DNA from: Myxococcus llanfairpwllgwyngyllgogerychwyrndrobwllllantysiliogogogochensis
GTDB taxonomy: Bacteria > Myxococcota > Myxococcia > Myxococcales > Myxococcaceae
DNA: 64,000 nucleotides
Assembly (NCBI RefSeq): GCF_006636215.1
Contig: NZ_VIFM01000036.1
Location: 1-64,000 of the forward strand
Direction of reading: 5' to 3'
A program made the translations under genes and the position numbers. This document shows, in pieces, positions 20,601-29,536 of the stretch. The notes under the pieces are model-generated. The model saw only the letters and a list, made by a program, of their open reading frames with translations. It was not told where the DNA came from and made no database searches. The first letter of the stretch is position 1. Each line of letters opens with the position of its first letter.

Positions 20601-23600
20601 TTCGTGGACCGCGAGGGACGCTCGCTGCGTCGCGACTGCGCGGCCGGCGGTCACAGCCAGTTCGACACGGATGGTGGCTCGTTCGCCTCCATCGCCGACG
20701 AAGACATCACCAAGACGGAGGTCCACTTCTTCAGGGCGGATGACCTGGAGCACCCCATTGCCCAGTTCACGGTGGGCGTCGCCAAGGAGCAGTGTGAGCA
20801 GCCTCAACCCGGCCAGCGGCTCGCCCAGGGACACTATGCGCGCGTGCGCGTGGGACCGACGGCGCCCTTCAAGCGAGCCATTCGAGAGCGCTGCCGGGAG
20901 CTCAATCCCGCCATCCTGGACGATTCCAGCGCCCCGCCGCCCATCAACCTGGGTGACGCGGACCGGGCGTTCTATGAGACGGAGTGTCGCGACAATCGGA
21001 ACAACTTCCTCAGGCTGAGCGCCGGGGAGCCCCTGGTCGTCGTGGCCGTCAATCACGCTACGGGCCATACGGGGATGACACGCGCCAGCGTACCCCCCAT
21101 CTCGAAGTGGAGTCCGGGCCCCGACGGTCGTTGCCTGCTGGATGAGCAGCAAGGCCCGTTGAAGGTGGTGGACTCGGGGCAGGAGGTCTCCCTCTCCCGC
21201 TGCTCGGTGCAGGCGCTGGGCATCGACGTGCCCGTGGCGCTCTATCCTCCGGAGATCGACGTCCGGGTATGGCGCAGCGCCGAGGCGGGAGGGGTGCGGC
21301 AGGACCAGGCCCCCACGCTGGTGCGCCACGGCGGCGCGGCCACGACGCGGGACACCTACGTTCATGTGGACACGCACTGGCGCGTCCGGACCTCGGCTCC
21401 CGAGGAGTGGCGTGCGGAAGACGGAGGGGTGCGACAGACGCCGCTGGATGCGGGCTTCCCGCCGGAGTGGTTCGACGGGGGCGTGTCCCCGTGCCGGGAG
21501 GCGTCCCGTGCCGATGGCGGCACGCCCGATGGAGGCGCGCCGTGCCTTCCCGACATGCTGAGGGATGAGGGCGTCTCCGGGCGGATCCTGGAGACCTGCT
21601 CCGAGTACGGAGAGGGCGCGAACAGCTCGGCCAAGAAGCTCCTGGCGTGCCGACGCAACCAGGACCTGGAGGATGTGCCCAAGGGCGTTCCCCCGCTCGC
21701 GGGGCGGGTGGTGCGGGTGACGAGCTCCGCGGCGGAGGAGCCCGCGGTGGCTCAGTTCGCCGTGGTTCCAGGTCGTGGCTCGGCGGCCCTGCAGGCCGCG
21801 ATGCGCGTGGTGACTCCAAGCGGCCAGCGCCTGACGCTCGGCAGCCTGCCCAGCGCCAACTACTACCTGCATGTCGTGGGACATGAGGTGTTTCCGCGCG
21901 ACCTCGATGGCGACGGGGCCCTGACGCCCGCGGAGCGGAACGCGAGGCCACCGGACTTCAGTGAACCGCTGGGCACGCATCCGGCGGGCCTGCCCCAGCG
22001 CGCGGTGGGACTGAAGAACGTCTACGCCAGCATGGACCCGGACGGGTTCCGGGTGCTCCGGTACGACCGGGACCGCGAGCACGAGTTCCGGGTCCTGGGG
22101 CTCACGAACCCGCATGTCACGGCGACGACCTCCACGGGGACGAGGCCGCTGGAGGGCTCGACCGCGGAGGCGGACTCCGACGACCTGGCCTACTCCTTCC
22201 TGAGCGGACTGCTGGAGCCAGAGCGGGAGGGACGCGCGCCGACGCCGGTGGGTGACTACGTCGTACGCTTTGGTGGGGATGCCTTCGGAATCGAGTGTGA
22301 TGTCAGTATCAAGAGTCAGGCCATCACAGGCAGCTGCGACGGCGAGTTCATCGACGACGTCCTGAGCGCCAATGACCTGCTCTATGTGGAGCTGTACCTC
22401 AGCGGCAACGCCGAGAACGTGCTCTATCGCTTCAACCTGATGGGCTTGTCTCCGCGCACGGACCTGCTCAAGGCGGGCAGTGCCTTCACCGCGCGACGCT
22501 CGGTCGAGGTGGCCGCCAACGGAGGGGCCGTCAAGGACCGGCCGGTCTCCATTCCGGCCGCGGCCCGCTTCGCGCTGGACCCAGACGTCATCCGCAGGGG
22601 AAGGGTGAAGGTCTGCACCTCCGACACCTGTGCGGCCGGCAGCCTCGTGAAACAGGCGGACGTGGAGCTCCTTCCGAATGGCGCGTATCGCGTCCAGGAG
22701 TCGGGGGGAGGGTTGGGAGAGGACGCCCTCGAGCAGCTCTCACAGACAGGGCTCAACGGCGCCCGGCACTTCGCGCTGCCTATTCCCGCGCAGCTTGTGC
22801 CGATGCCGGGCTCGGGCGGGGAAGCCCGGCGCTTCTTCCTGGTCCAGGAGATTCTCGAGCCCGAGGTCCGTCGTCTCGTTCAAACGCTGGGGCGCCCGCG
22901 CGGCGTCTTCGAGGGGCTCAATGCCCGCGCGCCCGGCCAGCTCACCGTCCAGGGAATCAACGTGGCGGATGGACACCTGTCCTTCGAGCACGAGGACTTC
23001 TCGGTGCCGCAGCTCGCCGAGGCCGTTCGCTTCTCCCGGACCTACAACAACCAGAGCAGTCTGGTGAGCACCACGGGCGTGGGCTGGACGAACAACCTCG
23101 ACGGCTTCGTGCAGGAGGAGAATCTCGGACGCTACGCGGTGGTCGTCGCGGGCCAGTCCTACGACTTCCCGACCTGCGGCAGCGTCAGCGACGCAGAGCG
23201 CACCGCCACGGACTGCACCACGGACCGCTCGCATGGACTGACGCTGCGCATCGAGAAGCGGGCCGGGAGTGCCCTCGCGGTCGTACAGACGGCCGAGGGC
23301 GCCGTCTATGAGTTTGGGATGCGCGCTCGGGGCCACGCGCTGGAGGAGCGGCGCCGATGGCTGCTCGACCGCTACCATGACGGGCACGGGCGCGGTGATG
23401 GGTCGGGCTGGACGGTGCTGACGTACCGGGCTGGCACCAACCTGGTGGAGCGGGTGGAGCGCGCGCCAGGACGGCTCCAGCTCGTCCTCGACTACGAGCC
23501 CATCAATCTGGACGACGAGTCCATCGCGAACCGGCTGCGCAATCAGGCACGAAACCAGGGCTTCGCCCTGCTCGCCACGGTGGAGCTGCGCCTCAAGTCG

Positions 23601-26600
23601 GATGGCTCCGTCATCCACGCGCTGCGGCTCACGCATGACAAGCAAGGCAATCTGCTGAGCGTGGCGCGGACGTCGGCGCTGCCCGCGACCCAGGTGTGGG
23701 AGTACGACTACGCGGCGCCGCCCGAGGACCTGAGCGGGAGCAAGCTGTGGTCCGCCTCCAACGAGGTCGCGAAGGCGAAGCTGAAGCTCAGTCCTCCCGA
23801 AGGTGGAACGCCTGTCATTCAGTGGGTGGCCACCTATGGGCGGGAGGCGCAGCCAGGAATGTATGCGCACGTGAGCGCGGCGGAGGCTGTCACCTCCGTG
23901 GTTGGCACCGGCATGCCAGCGCCGGGGTGGCGCATCCAGGCGACCGACACCGTCAAGCGGACCCTCACGCGTCCCGATGGCGTCACTGTCTCGCTCGACC
24001 TCAACGAGTACGGAAACGCCAGCGCCACCACGCTTCCTGGCCTGGGACCGAGCACCGCGGCCTGGGGGAGCGATGTCCGGGGAGGACCCGTGCAGGTGGA
24101 TCGCACGGTGTCTTCGACGGGACGCGCCTTGAGTCATGCGGTCAATGACCGGATGCAGGTGGATGGCGTGTCACTCAGCGCCGCGCCTCCGGAGAGCCTG
24201 CCGGTGCCTGGAGCCGGGAGCGGACGGCTCTGGTCGGTGTCCGCGCGACAGCCGACGACGGGGCGCGCCGTGGAGATGAAGCTGGCCACGGGGCACGGCG
24301 AGGCGAACGTGAGCCAGCCGCGCAACGCGGCGGGTGACTCGACGGGGTTGTCGGTTCAAGACCCGCTGCATGGCGTCGTGTTCTCGGCCCAGCAGCTCCC
24401 GGATGTGGACGGAGTGGTCCAGCAAGGCGTGGACCCCACTGGCAACACGTTGACCTTCCTCGGGCACGAAGAGCAGGCGCTGGGCCTCCCGGGCTCCGCG
24501 GAGGTCTCGCGTGTCCTGACGGGCGCTGGTGGGCTCGACAAGTACACCGTGGAGTACGAGTACGACGTCCTCGGCAATCGCATCTCCGAGCTCAACCGAG
24601 CCACGGGGGCGCGTGTGCAGTTGACATATGACGCCGTGGGCCGGCTCCTCTCCCGGACAGTCTCCGGGCGCCCACCCCAGGTGTGGACGTACAGCTACCT
24701 GCTGGGGGACGACACGCTGGTCGTCACGGAGAGCGTGGCGCTGGGGCGGTGGTCCCGCAGCCAGTCGCGGACGACGGAACTTCGTGAGGGATTGGTCCGG
24801 AACGAGCGCTACACGTATGGGGCCCAGGGCCTCCCGGCCACCATCCAGTACGACACCTACCAGGGGTCGCGGCTCCAGTCGTTCCTGGATGCGCGAGGGC
24901 AGCGGCACACCCTGACCTACGATTCCGCTGGACGACAGACGGGCGAGTCGGTGGGCGGGGTCGCGCTCTATTCGTATGTCCTGGATGGAGAAGGGAACAT
25001 CACCCAGGCGACGGACAGCCGGGGGTTGGTGACCCGAGTGCTGCACGACGCGCTCGGACGCGCGGTCCGGTGGGAGTACGAGTCGAAGGGGGCGGGCGAG
25101 CCGTGTCCGGACGGATGTCGGTTCTCCGATGTGGAGACCGTGGTGCTGGATGCTGCGGGGGCGGTGGTTCAGCGGACGTTCGGCACACTGGCGAAGAAGC
25201 ATGTGCTCGAGTCCACGACGGACGCGATGGGACGAGAGCTCTCCGTCAAGAGCAGCACCACGAGCCACGGTGGGGTCGACTCGAAGGCCTTCCATGACGG
25301 CGCGGGCCGGGTGACACGGCGCGTGGACGACGAGCTGGGTCTGGAGGACACGTACGAATACGACGACGTCCTGGGACGGATGACCCGGTCGGTGCGCACC
25401 GTGCAGTCCGCGAATGGTGCGCGGACGCTGACCGAGACGCGTGCCTATTCCGATACGTTGGCGGGCACGGGGACCGTGCAGGTGACGCGCGTCCTCAACG
25501 GACGGGGTCCGGGGACCACGGGGACGCGCGAAGAGGTCCGGACGTATACGGTTGATACGCAGGGACGGGTGCTTGGTCTGACGGAGACCGTCGACGGCCA
25601 GCTCGCGCAGCATGCCTGGGATTACGACGCCCTCGGGCGCGAGGTCTCGTATCAGTCCCCTTCGGGGCGAATAACGACGCGCGAGTACGACACCGCGGGC
25701 AATCTGCTCGAGGTCGTCGAGCCCGGCGGTATCACGACTCGCTTCACGCAGGATGCGCAGGGCAATGTCCTGTCACAGGTCGGGCCCCAGGAACTGGAGT
25801 CGTGGGCGATGACGTATGACGGGCTGGGTCGGCTCCAGACGCGCACCCTGGCCTCGACCACGCTCACGGGGATGGCGCAGTGGAGCTACAGCCATCCAGG
25901 AGAAGGCGTCGAGGTGGAGGGCCTCCCGGACGGCGCCTCCATTGCTCGCACCTACAATGCGCGAGGGCTGGTGGAGTTGGAGGTCCAGACTGGGACGGGG
26001 GGCGAGCGCTCCGTCCGGACCCGGTACGACGGGACCTGGGTGAAGCGGCAGGCGGTGCTCGAAGGCGCGTCGTCACGGATTGTGGACCGCGGCGCGGAAG
26101 CGGCCATCGATGATCGCGGCCGGATTCGCAACGAGGTGGAGACCTGGTCAGCGCCTGACCATGGTTACCAGTACACGACCACGACGAACTGGAGTGGGCG
26201 GCAGGCTGTCTCCACCGAGTCGTGGAGCATGGGTGGACAGAGCCTGGGCGGCCGGACCGTGACGGTGGTGGTGGATGGACTCGGCAATGTCATCCGGAAG
26301 ACCCAGAGTGGGGCGGCGGATCAATGGGACTACTACGCCGACGGCAAGTCGATGCGGATGGTGCCCTTTGGATTTGACGCCAGTGCCGCCGCGACGACGT
26401 GGACCTACGACACGAGCGGCAGGCTGAAGTCACAGCACTTTGGTCCGGAGGAGACGAGCTATGCCTATTACGCGGATGGCTTGCTGCGCTCCGTCCAGAC
26501 TCCAGACAATCGCATCCGGACGCTCAGCTACAACGCGCGTGGGCTCCTGGAGAACGAGACCTATGGGCAGGGGACGGACCTGGAGCGCACGCGGTATGCC

Positions 26601-29528
26601 GCGTATGACGGGGCGGGCAATGCGACGGACGTGAGGTATGCGGCGGGCACCTCGGCGGAGACGGTCTGGTCCAGGCAGTACGGCCCCCGGGGCGAGCTGG
26701 TCCAGGTGACCCAGCCGGGCAACGAGCTCTTTACCTACACCTACGACGGGCTGGCGCGGCTGGAGACGGTGACGCCGCCAGCGGGCTCCGTGACAAAGCC
26801 GCAGCAGTTCACCTACGACTTCTTAGGGCGAGAGCTGTTGCGCAAGCGTGGCACGGCTGAGTGGACCACCACCTGGACGAACGGAAGCCCGGAGGAGAGC
26901 AACGAGCTGGGTGAGCGCGTCGAGCAGGTCCTGGATGGGCGTGGCAGGGTGATTCGGTCTGTCTTCAAGCCGGGCACGCCCACGCAGGACGCCTCGGGTG
27001 TGTCGCGGACCTTCAAGGACCTTGAGTCCGTGAGCTACGTGTTCAATGGCTTGGACCAGCTCTGCTCGGCGACGGAGCACCGCGCTGGCATCGACCTGGT
27101 CCGGAGCATGCGCTACGACGGGCGGGATCGCCTGGAGGCCGTCACCAGCGGCTCCGAGACAGTCGAGTACGGCTATTACGACAGCAATGCGCTGCTCTCG
27201 ATTCAAGCCCCGTCCGGGACGGTGAACTACACAGTGGACGGACTCCAGCGGCTCCAGGGCGTCACGCTGGCCAACGGCACGGTCCTCGACGTTGCGTGGG
27301 AGCAGGGCGGCGCCCGGCTGATCCGGGTGGGCAACAGCGCGCTGAAGCACTCCTATTGCCATGACGGCCGAGGTCGGCTGACGTCCGTCACGCATGACGC
27401 ACGGGCGGAGGGCTGCGCCTCGCCCATTGCGTCGCCCCGGCTGCGCTACAGCTACGCCTACGACGAGCGCGGCAACCGGCTCACCGAGCTGCTGGAGCGC
27501 TTCGAGTCGGGTGGCCCTGGGATGATCGAGACGACGGAGTATGGCTATGACCCGGCCGACCGACTGACCGGTGTGCGCTACCCCTCCGGCCAGTCCGTGC
27601 TCTATCGGATGCACGCGGACGGCGCCCGGTCCGGTGAGAAGCGCAGCACATCGTACACGGGGTCGCTCGGGGCTGGCGGGTTCGATGTGCTCTCAGCGCC
27701 GCAGCAGCACCTGTCGTACCACTACGACGCGAATCTGGGCTCCCTGAAGGAGAGCCGGGACCCGCTGAATGGCAACGCGGTGGTGACCCAGTACGCGGTG
27801 GATGCGGCGGGCCGGCGCGCGCGTGAGACACGCGGCAGCCTCACGCGGATGTTCCACTTCGACGCGGCGGGGCGGCTCGTCGAGGCGGAGCTGGACGACG
27901 GTGTCCAACTCCAGCAGGTGAAGTACCAGTATGACTACTCGGGGCTCCGACGTTCTCGGACGGTGGGGAGCACGACGACGCGTTACCTGTGGAGTGGAGG
28001 CTCGCTGATCGAGGAGCAGCTCCCCGGCGCGGGCGGCGCGGTGCTGTACCAGCGCGCGGCGGGCCTCGAGCTCGCAACAGGGAGCACGCGGATTCTCCAG
28101 GATGGGCTCGGAAGCGCCGTGGGGCGGCTGGAGGCCGGCGTCCTCACCACGTCGTCATTCGATGCGTGGGGTGGCTACCGAAGCGGCACGCCGCCACCGT
28201 CGACGCAGGCGAGCCTCGGGTACACGGGGCACGCGTGGGACGCCGAGGTGGGCCTCAACTATGCCCAGCAGCGCTGGTACGACTCGGCGACCGGGCAGTT
28301 CCTGTCCGAGGATCCGCTGGCAGCGGCGACCTATCTGGCCACGCCGACAGAGCTGAACCCGTGGGGCTACGCCCGGACGAACCCGCTGCGGTACGTGGAC
28401 CCCACGGGCGAGACGGCGTGGCAGCGGATGCTGGGAGAGTCGCTGGAGCGTCAAGCGCAGGAGTGGCTCAAGTGGGCCAAGCCCGGGACTCCGGAGCACA
28501 AAGCCGCGATGGAGCGGTACACCGAGGGCCAGAAGTGGCTCCGGAAGGATGAGGAGAGCCGGGACTTACACACGAATGTTGGCCTGCCCATCATGATGGG
28601 AGGGAGTGGCGTCGCGATGGCGCCGGTCATTACCACAGTGGGAAGCATCCCTATTGTCGCCAAGATGATGGGGTGGGTCGGCGTCACGACGCTCGCGCTG
28701 AGCCAGACGTCGGGGCAGGTGACCGCGCCCATCGTCTACGGGCCGGCGGTCGATGCGGCGGAGTGCGCGACCCGAGAGGGGAGTGGTCCTGACCGGGTGG
28801 GTGCCTGCATTCGTACGGGCACGGAGTTGGTGACGCTGGGGATGGCGAAGGCGCCCGATGTGCGTCGCTTCACCCGCCAGCTCGGCAGCGATCTCGCCGA
28901 CGACTGGCGGAATATCTCCAGGCAGGCGAGCCCCGTGGCGGTGACGCCGGAGGGCGTGCCGATCAGGTTCGACGACGACGCGGCGGACCTCGTCACCAAC
29001 TCCCAACCGATGCAGATGAGCACCGGGCCCTTCCGGCGTGGGCCCAATGGCGGGCGTGGGGCGCCCGTCAAGATGGCTCCCTCCACGGTGACGGGCCAGG
29101 TGGGCTATGGCTCCACGGATCTGGCGCAGGAAGCCATCAGGATGCGAAAGACGATGGGGCTGAACAGCCGCAAGGCCAATGTGGCTGTCTTTGAGTATGA
29201 GGATGCCAACGGAGTCCTCCAGTTGACGGCGGTCCCCAACCTCCCGATGGGAAAATTCAGGGAGAAAGACTTCTGGTTCGGCGTTCACTCGGAGGAGGTC
29301 GGGCGAAGGGTGCTGGCCGACGCTGGAATCGATCCGGCGAAGGTTCGGCGTGTGTACTCCGAGCGGCAACCTTGTATGCTTCCTGGCAAGACCTGTAGCA
29401 CGATGCTGGCACGTGAGTTCCCGAACGCGAAGGTAACCTACAGCTTCGATTACGGGGCCACGGTCCAGTCTCGTCACGCGGGCAACGAGGCGATGGACAA
29501 GTCGTTGAGTGACATGGGCATCAAGTAG
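14679..29528 (+). CDS. Giant RHS/YD-repeat lipoprotein with C-terminal deaminase-like toxin
   Basis: The protein has 4949 residues. A signal peptide ends in VAGC (lipidated C26). Residues about 270-1000 are repeated Ig-like modules, followed by an Asp/Gly/Ala-rich linker (about 1004-1043), more Ig modules, a carboxypeptidase-regulatory-like domain (about 1405-1460) and a large mixed region. From about 2756 the RHS part begins (FSRTYNNQSS), with YD repeats to about 4500 and an RHS core ending at D4574-P-T-G4577. The variable tip of about 370 residues has a hydrophobic stretch (about 4630-4675) and then a cytidine-deaminase-like pattern: H4870-S-E4872 and P4898-C4899-x6-C4906. This resembles polymorphic-toxin nucleic-acid deaminases of the XOO_2897 type; the assignment is by motif only. 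The start overlaps the isomerase stop (ATGA). RHS shells usually encapsulate and release the tip. Confidence 0.9.
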   Translation: MSRGVRSIGSGHVVLALVVAVAVAGCRTKSEPQEPVPQSPGATSGTARAKLSAEELEPACNGVVPETVNTTWRLGGLTVAGGSSRTESFAASDGVEALVVIQNGNGRGTGEAQAATVSLNGVPVGAIAAGQRLNVSRVALQVANQLTVEAQDGGQVRVSVATLGSLPCVMADTGYLAPGHQPALAVFDFEPKGEGTLGVLLVDMVGATADAQVLLNGVNVLAGIAPAQRRAFATAIPLNATNHLEVSVQGGVDSNVRVAVFDADTLPTELSITEPEHGAYFIGSPVVVAGRYGRDGKSLTINGVPAWLVGFDGFRSDVPLVDGVNSITAVMADSCGNVSRVCRAVVLDTHAPTLTIQGVSDGDVTQGPVTVAWQAASPYVVTTSATLNGAPFQNNTTVSAEGEYDLLVTAEDLEGRVAMKRVRFTLLLRAPLIEVTGVSEGEFAPGWVTPSIKVTSPYLEVLNITLNGMGHENNTPVTQERTHTLFVVAKDRAANYGFATVNFTIDWTYPVVALSGVVDGAHVKEPVVVSYTATDIHMAPEGVEALLDGQPYLGGDTIAAEGPHTVEVRARDKANNRTTSRVSFTLDYTPPVLSVGGVPAAGPVAVTVTPTFSATDTNLGVVGATLNGAPFSSGTEVVEDGAYFLEVRAEDLAGNATTSLKHFVIDRTAPIITVSGVRDGEQRRTPATISWTVEDAHPGTDSATLDDAPFTSGSTVASGGTHLLVITATDSVGNTRVEQRSFSIDVGPPSVTIHAPSNGLVTREAQVELEVEVVDGSPVDHVEVGGELLSQGADGRWRRTISLLEGVNQLVVQVLDTAGNTTTRSVSVVRDSTPPTLTLTGPSEGARIGALTVTVHGSVSDATPVILTINGGPAALSADGTFEVNRSLVQGANTLELRATDAASNEVRKTLHVRANATPPTLSISEPLDGLVTEEASITVRGTAVPADGTDTVTVVVAGVLATTTSEGGFSRKAPLSPGGQTLLVVAMDGYGLRSEASVSVTRGGASTDGGPAPDAGGGVDAGGPPGGDAGVPTQDAGHVEPSPSLSLDQPSPGAVLGGPSVAVSGQVRGGTLPLTVTINGVNASVSVRSFSMALALTEGDHSLSIVVTDAEGRTASTTRDLAVDRTPPYLTVTRPSTSPVTVNESPYLIQGEVGDLHLAGVSVGGQPATILGGTFSASIALQSGESRVDVTAIDEAGNTRTESLRLTVDGAPPRVTMLLPVDGSASDSPLVLVRARVEAFAELAEVLIGTGPASEVSPGVYEAQLAVPLGESTIQVTARDVQGLIGRGAVTVRYRDPATEPLVVTGVQPAAGAAEVKPDALISVSFNKAATLESVRAGFDVLYQGTALEGGHSLAPGGQTASFIARSPLPEGAVLRVRVRSVAAEVGPGQASEFVSELTVRRPLTRVRGYVMDSTFQPLPGVRVVLEGTEDSARTSADGNWSLLSSVSGPRVLRFEGGASADGKPLPTVRRLLTVTPEAETLDAPLVLTEVDTGSATRVDTSAALHMDFANRHGALAIDGPPGALLFEDGQSQGMLTATRIAPIALPLKLESNASPTAVWQVGPVGVRVQKPVLLTFPNVTHLEAGRYAVVLAHDPRSHMLARMGLARVADGGDSVVAESLLDLRSVELVGYMALTDEQDAIVRQALSTLDGQGGTSTDGGVEGSLPRVPLPLGPPVPLWKRALDALLLGEAHAQAFVGLFPFLDQHIQAMVPAVVSGALRAQQDRQLAVGPTQELSELISVPRQVSFPYSLPVSLLASRVATSAAGEPIEAFISAKSGTGGVLLPPQGETWSATTQSASAGELRLAGNVELSRGTTVITLGGRLGTELRTYTLTVQASPVGDAGTNGYRLTFTRDEQSLASGVAVQSVVRFPDMRVTVTGPGPTMSGATGPTGEYGIPVMVAGGEAEGIACADVPLGPRPILGRDPLTGAAVVQSMVMASYPTCSTPFQVTSGRQTRADILVDARLLHGALHFVDREGRSLRRDCAAGGHSQFDTDGGSFASIADEDITKTEVHFFRADDLEHPIAQFTVGVAKEQCEQPQPGQRLAQGHYARVRVGPTAPFKRAIRERCRELNPAILDDSSAPPPINLGDADRAFYETECRDNRNNFLRLSAGEPLVVVAVNHATGHTGMTRASVPPISKWSPGPDGRCLLDEQQGPLKVVDSGQEVSLSRCSVQALGIDVPVALYPPEIDVRVWRSAEAGGVRQDQAPTLVRHGGAATTRDTYVHVDTHWRVRTSAPEEWRAEDGGVRQTPLDAGFPPEWFDGGVSPCREASRADGGTPDGGAPCLPDMLRDEGVSGRILETCSEYGEGANSSAKKLLACRRNQDLEDVPKGVPPLAGRVVRVTSSAAEEPAVAQFAVVPGRGSAALQAAMRVVTPSGQRLTLGSLPSANYYLHVVGHEVFPRDLDGDGALTPAERNARPPDFSEPLGTHPAGLPQRAVGLKNVYASMDPDGFRVLRYDRDREHEFRVLGLTNPHVTATTSTGTRPLEGSTAEADSDDLAYSFLSGLLEPEREGRAPTPVGDYVVRFGGDAFGIECDVSIKSQAITGSCDGEFIDDVLSANDLLYVELYLSGNAENVLYRFNLMGLSPRTDLLKAGSAFTARRSVEVAANGGAVKDRPVSIPAAARFALDPDVIRRGRVKVCTSDTCAAGSLVKQADVELLPNGAYRVQESGGGLGEDALEQLSQTGLNGARHFALPIPAQLVPMPGSGGEARRFFLVQEILEPEVRRLVQTLGRPRGVFEGLNARAPGQLTVQGINVADGHLSFEHEDFSVPQLAEAVRFSRTYNNQSSLVSTTGVGWTNNLDGFVQEENLGRYAVVVAGQSYDFPTCGSVSDAERTATDCTTDRSHGLTLRIEKRAGSALAVVQTAEGAVYEFGMRARGHALEERRRWLLDRYHDGHGRGDGSGWTVLTYRAGTNLVERVERAPGRLQLVLDYEPINLDDESIANRLRNQARNQGFALLATVELRLKSDGSVIHALRLTHDKQGNLLSVARTSALPATQVWEYDYAAPPEDLSGSKLWSASNEVAKAKLKLSPPEGGTPVIQWVATYGREAQPGMYAHVSAAEAVTSVVGTGMPAPGWRIQATDTVKRTLTRPDGVTVSLDLNEYGNASATTLPGLGPSTAAWGSDVRGGPVQVDRTVSSTGRALSHAVNDRMQVDGVSLSAAPPESLPVPGAGSGRLWSVSARQPTTGRAVEMKLATGHGEANVSQPRNAAGDSTGLSVQDPLHGVVFSAQQLPDVDGVVQQGVDPTGNTLTFLGHEEQALGLPGSAEVSRVLTGAGGLDKYTVEYEYDVLGNRISELNRATGARVQLTYDAVGRLLSRTVSGRPPQVWTYSYLLGDDTLVVTESVALGRWSRSQSRTTELREGLVRNERYTYGAQGLPATIQYDTYQGSRLQSFLDARGQRHTLTYDSAGRQTGESVGGVALYSYVLDGEGNITQATDSRGLVTRVLHDALGRAVRWEYESKGAGEPCPDGCRFSDVETVVLDAAGAVVQRTFGTLAKKHVLESTTDAMGRELSVKSSTTSHGGVDSKAFHDGAGRVTRRVDDELGLEDTYEYDDVLGRMTRSVRTVQSANGARTLTETRAYSDTLAGTGTVQVTRVLNGRGPGTTGTREEVRTYTVDTQGRVLGLTETVDGQLAQHAWDYDALGREVSYQSPSGRITTREYDTAGNLLEVVEPGGITTRFTQDAQGNVLSQVGPQELESWAMTYDGLGRLQTRTLASTTLTGMAQWSYSHPGEGVEVEGLPDGASIARTYNARGLVELEVQTGTGGERSVRTRYDGTWVKRQAVLEGASSRIVDRGAEAAIDDRGRIRNEVETWSAPDHGYQYTTTTNWSGRQAVSTESWSMGGQSLGGRTVTVVVDGLGNVIRKTQSGAADQWDYYADGKSMRMVPFGFDASAAATTWTYDTSGRLKSQHFGPEETSYAYYADGLLRSVQTPDNRIRTLSYNARGLLENETYGQGTDLERTRYAAYDGAGNATDVRYAAGTSAETVWSRQYGPRGELVQVTQPGNELFTYTYDGLARLETVTPPAGSVTKPQQFTYDFLGRELLRKRGTAEWTTTWTNGSPEESNELGERVEQVLDGRGRVIRSVFKPGTPTQDASGVSRTFKDLESVSYVFNGLDQLCSATEHRAGIDLVRSMRYDGRDRLEAVTSGSETVEYGYYDSNALLSIQAPSGTVNYTVDGLQRLQGVTLANGTVLDVAWEQGGARLIRVGNSALKHSYCHDGRGRLTSVTHDARAEGCASPIASPRLRYSYAYDERGNRLTELLERFESGGPGMIETTEYGYDPADRLTGVRYPSGQSVLYRMHADGARSGEKRSTSYTGSLGAGGFDVLSAPQQHLSYHYDANLGSLKESRDPLNGNAVVTQYAVDAAGRRARETRGSLTRMFHFDAAGRLVEAELDDGVQLQQVKYQYDYSGLRRSRTVGSTTTRYLWSGGSLIEEQLPGAGGAVLYQRAAGLELATGSTRILQDGLGSAVGRLEAGVLTTSSFDAWGGYRSGTPPPSTQASLGYTGHAWDAEVGLNYAQQRWYDSATGQFLSEDPLAAATYLATPTELNPWGYARTNPLRYVDPTGETAWQRMLGESLERQAQEWLKWAKPGTPEHKAAMERYTEGQKWLRKDEESRDLHTNVGLPIMMGGSGVAMAPVITTVGSIPIVAKMMGWVGVTTLALSQTSGQVTAPIVYGPAVDAAECATREGSGPDRVGACIRTGTELVTLGMAKAPDVRRFTRQLGSDLADDWRNISRQASPVAVTPEGVPIRFDDDAADLVTNSQPMQMSTGPFRRGPNGGRGAPVKMAPSTVTGQVGYGSTDLAQEAIRMRKTMGLNSRKANVAVFEYEDANGVLQLTAVPNLPMGKFREKDFWFGVHSEEVGRRVLADAGIDPAKVRRVYSERQPCMLPGKTCSTMLAREFPNAKVTYSFDYGATVQSRHAGNEAMDKSLSDMGIK

Positions 29529-29536
29529 GAGCAGGC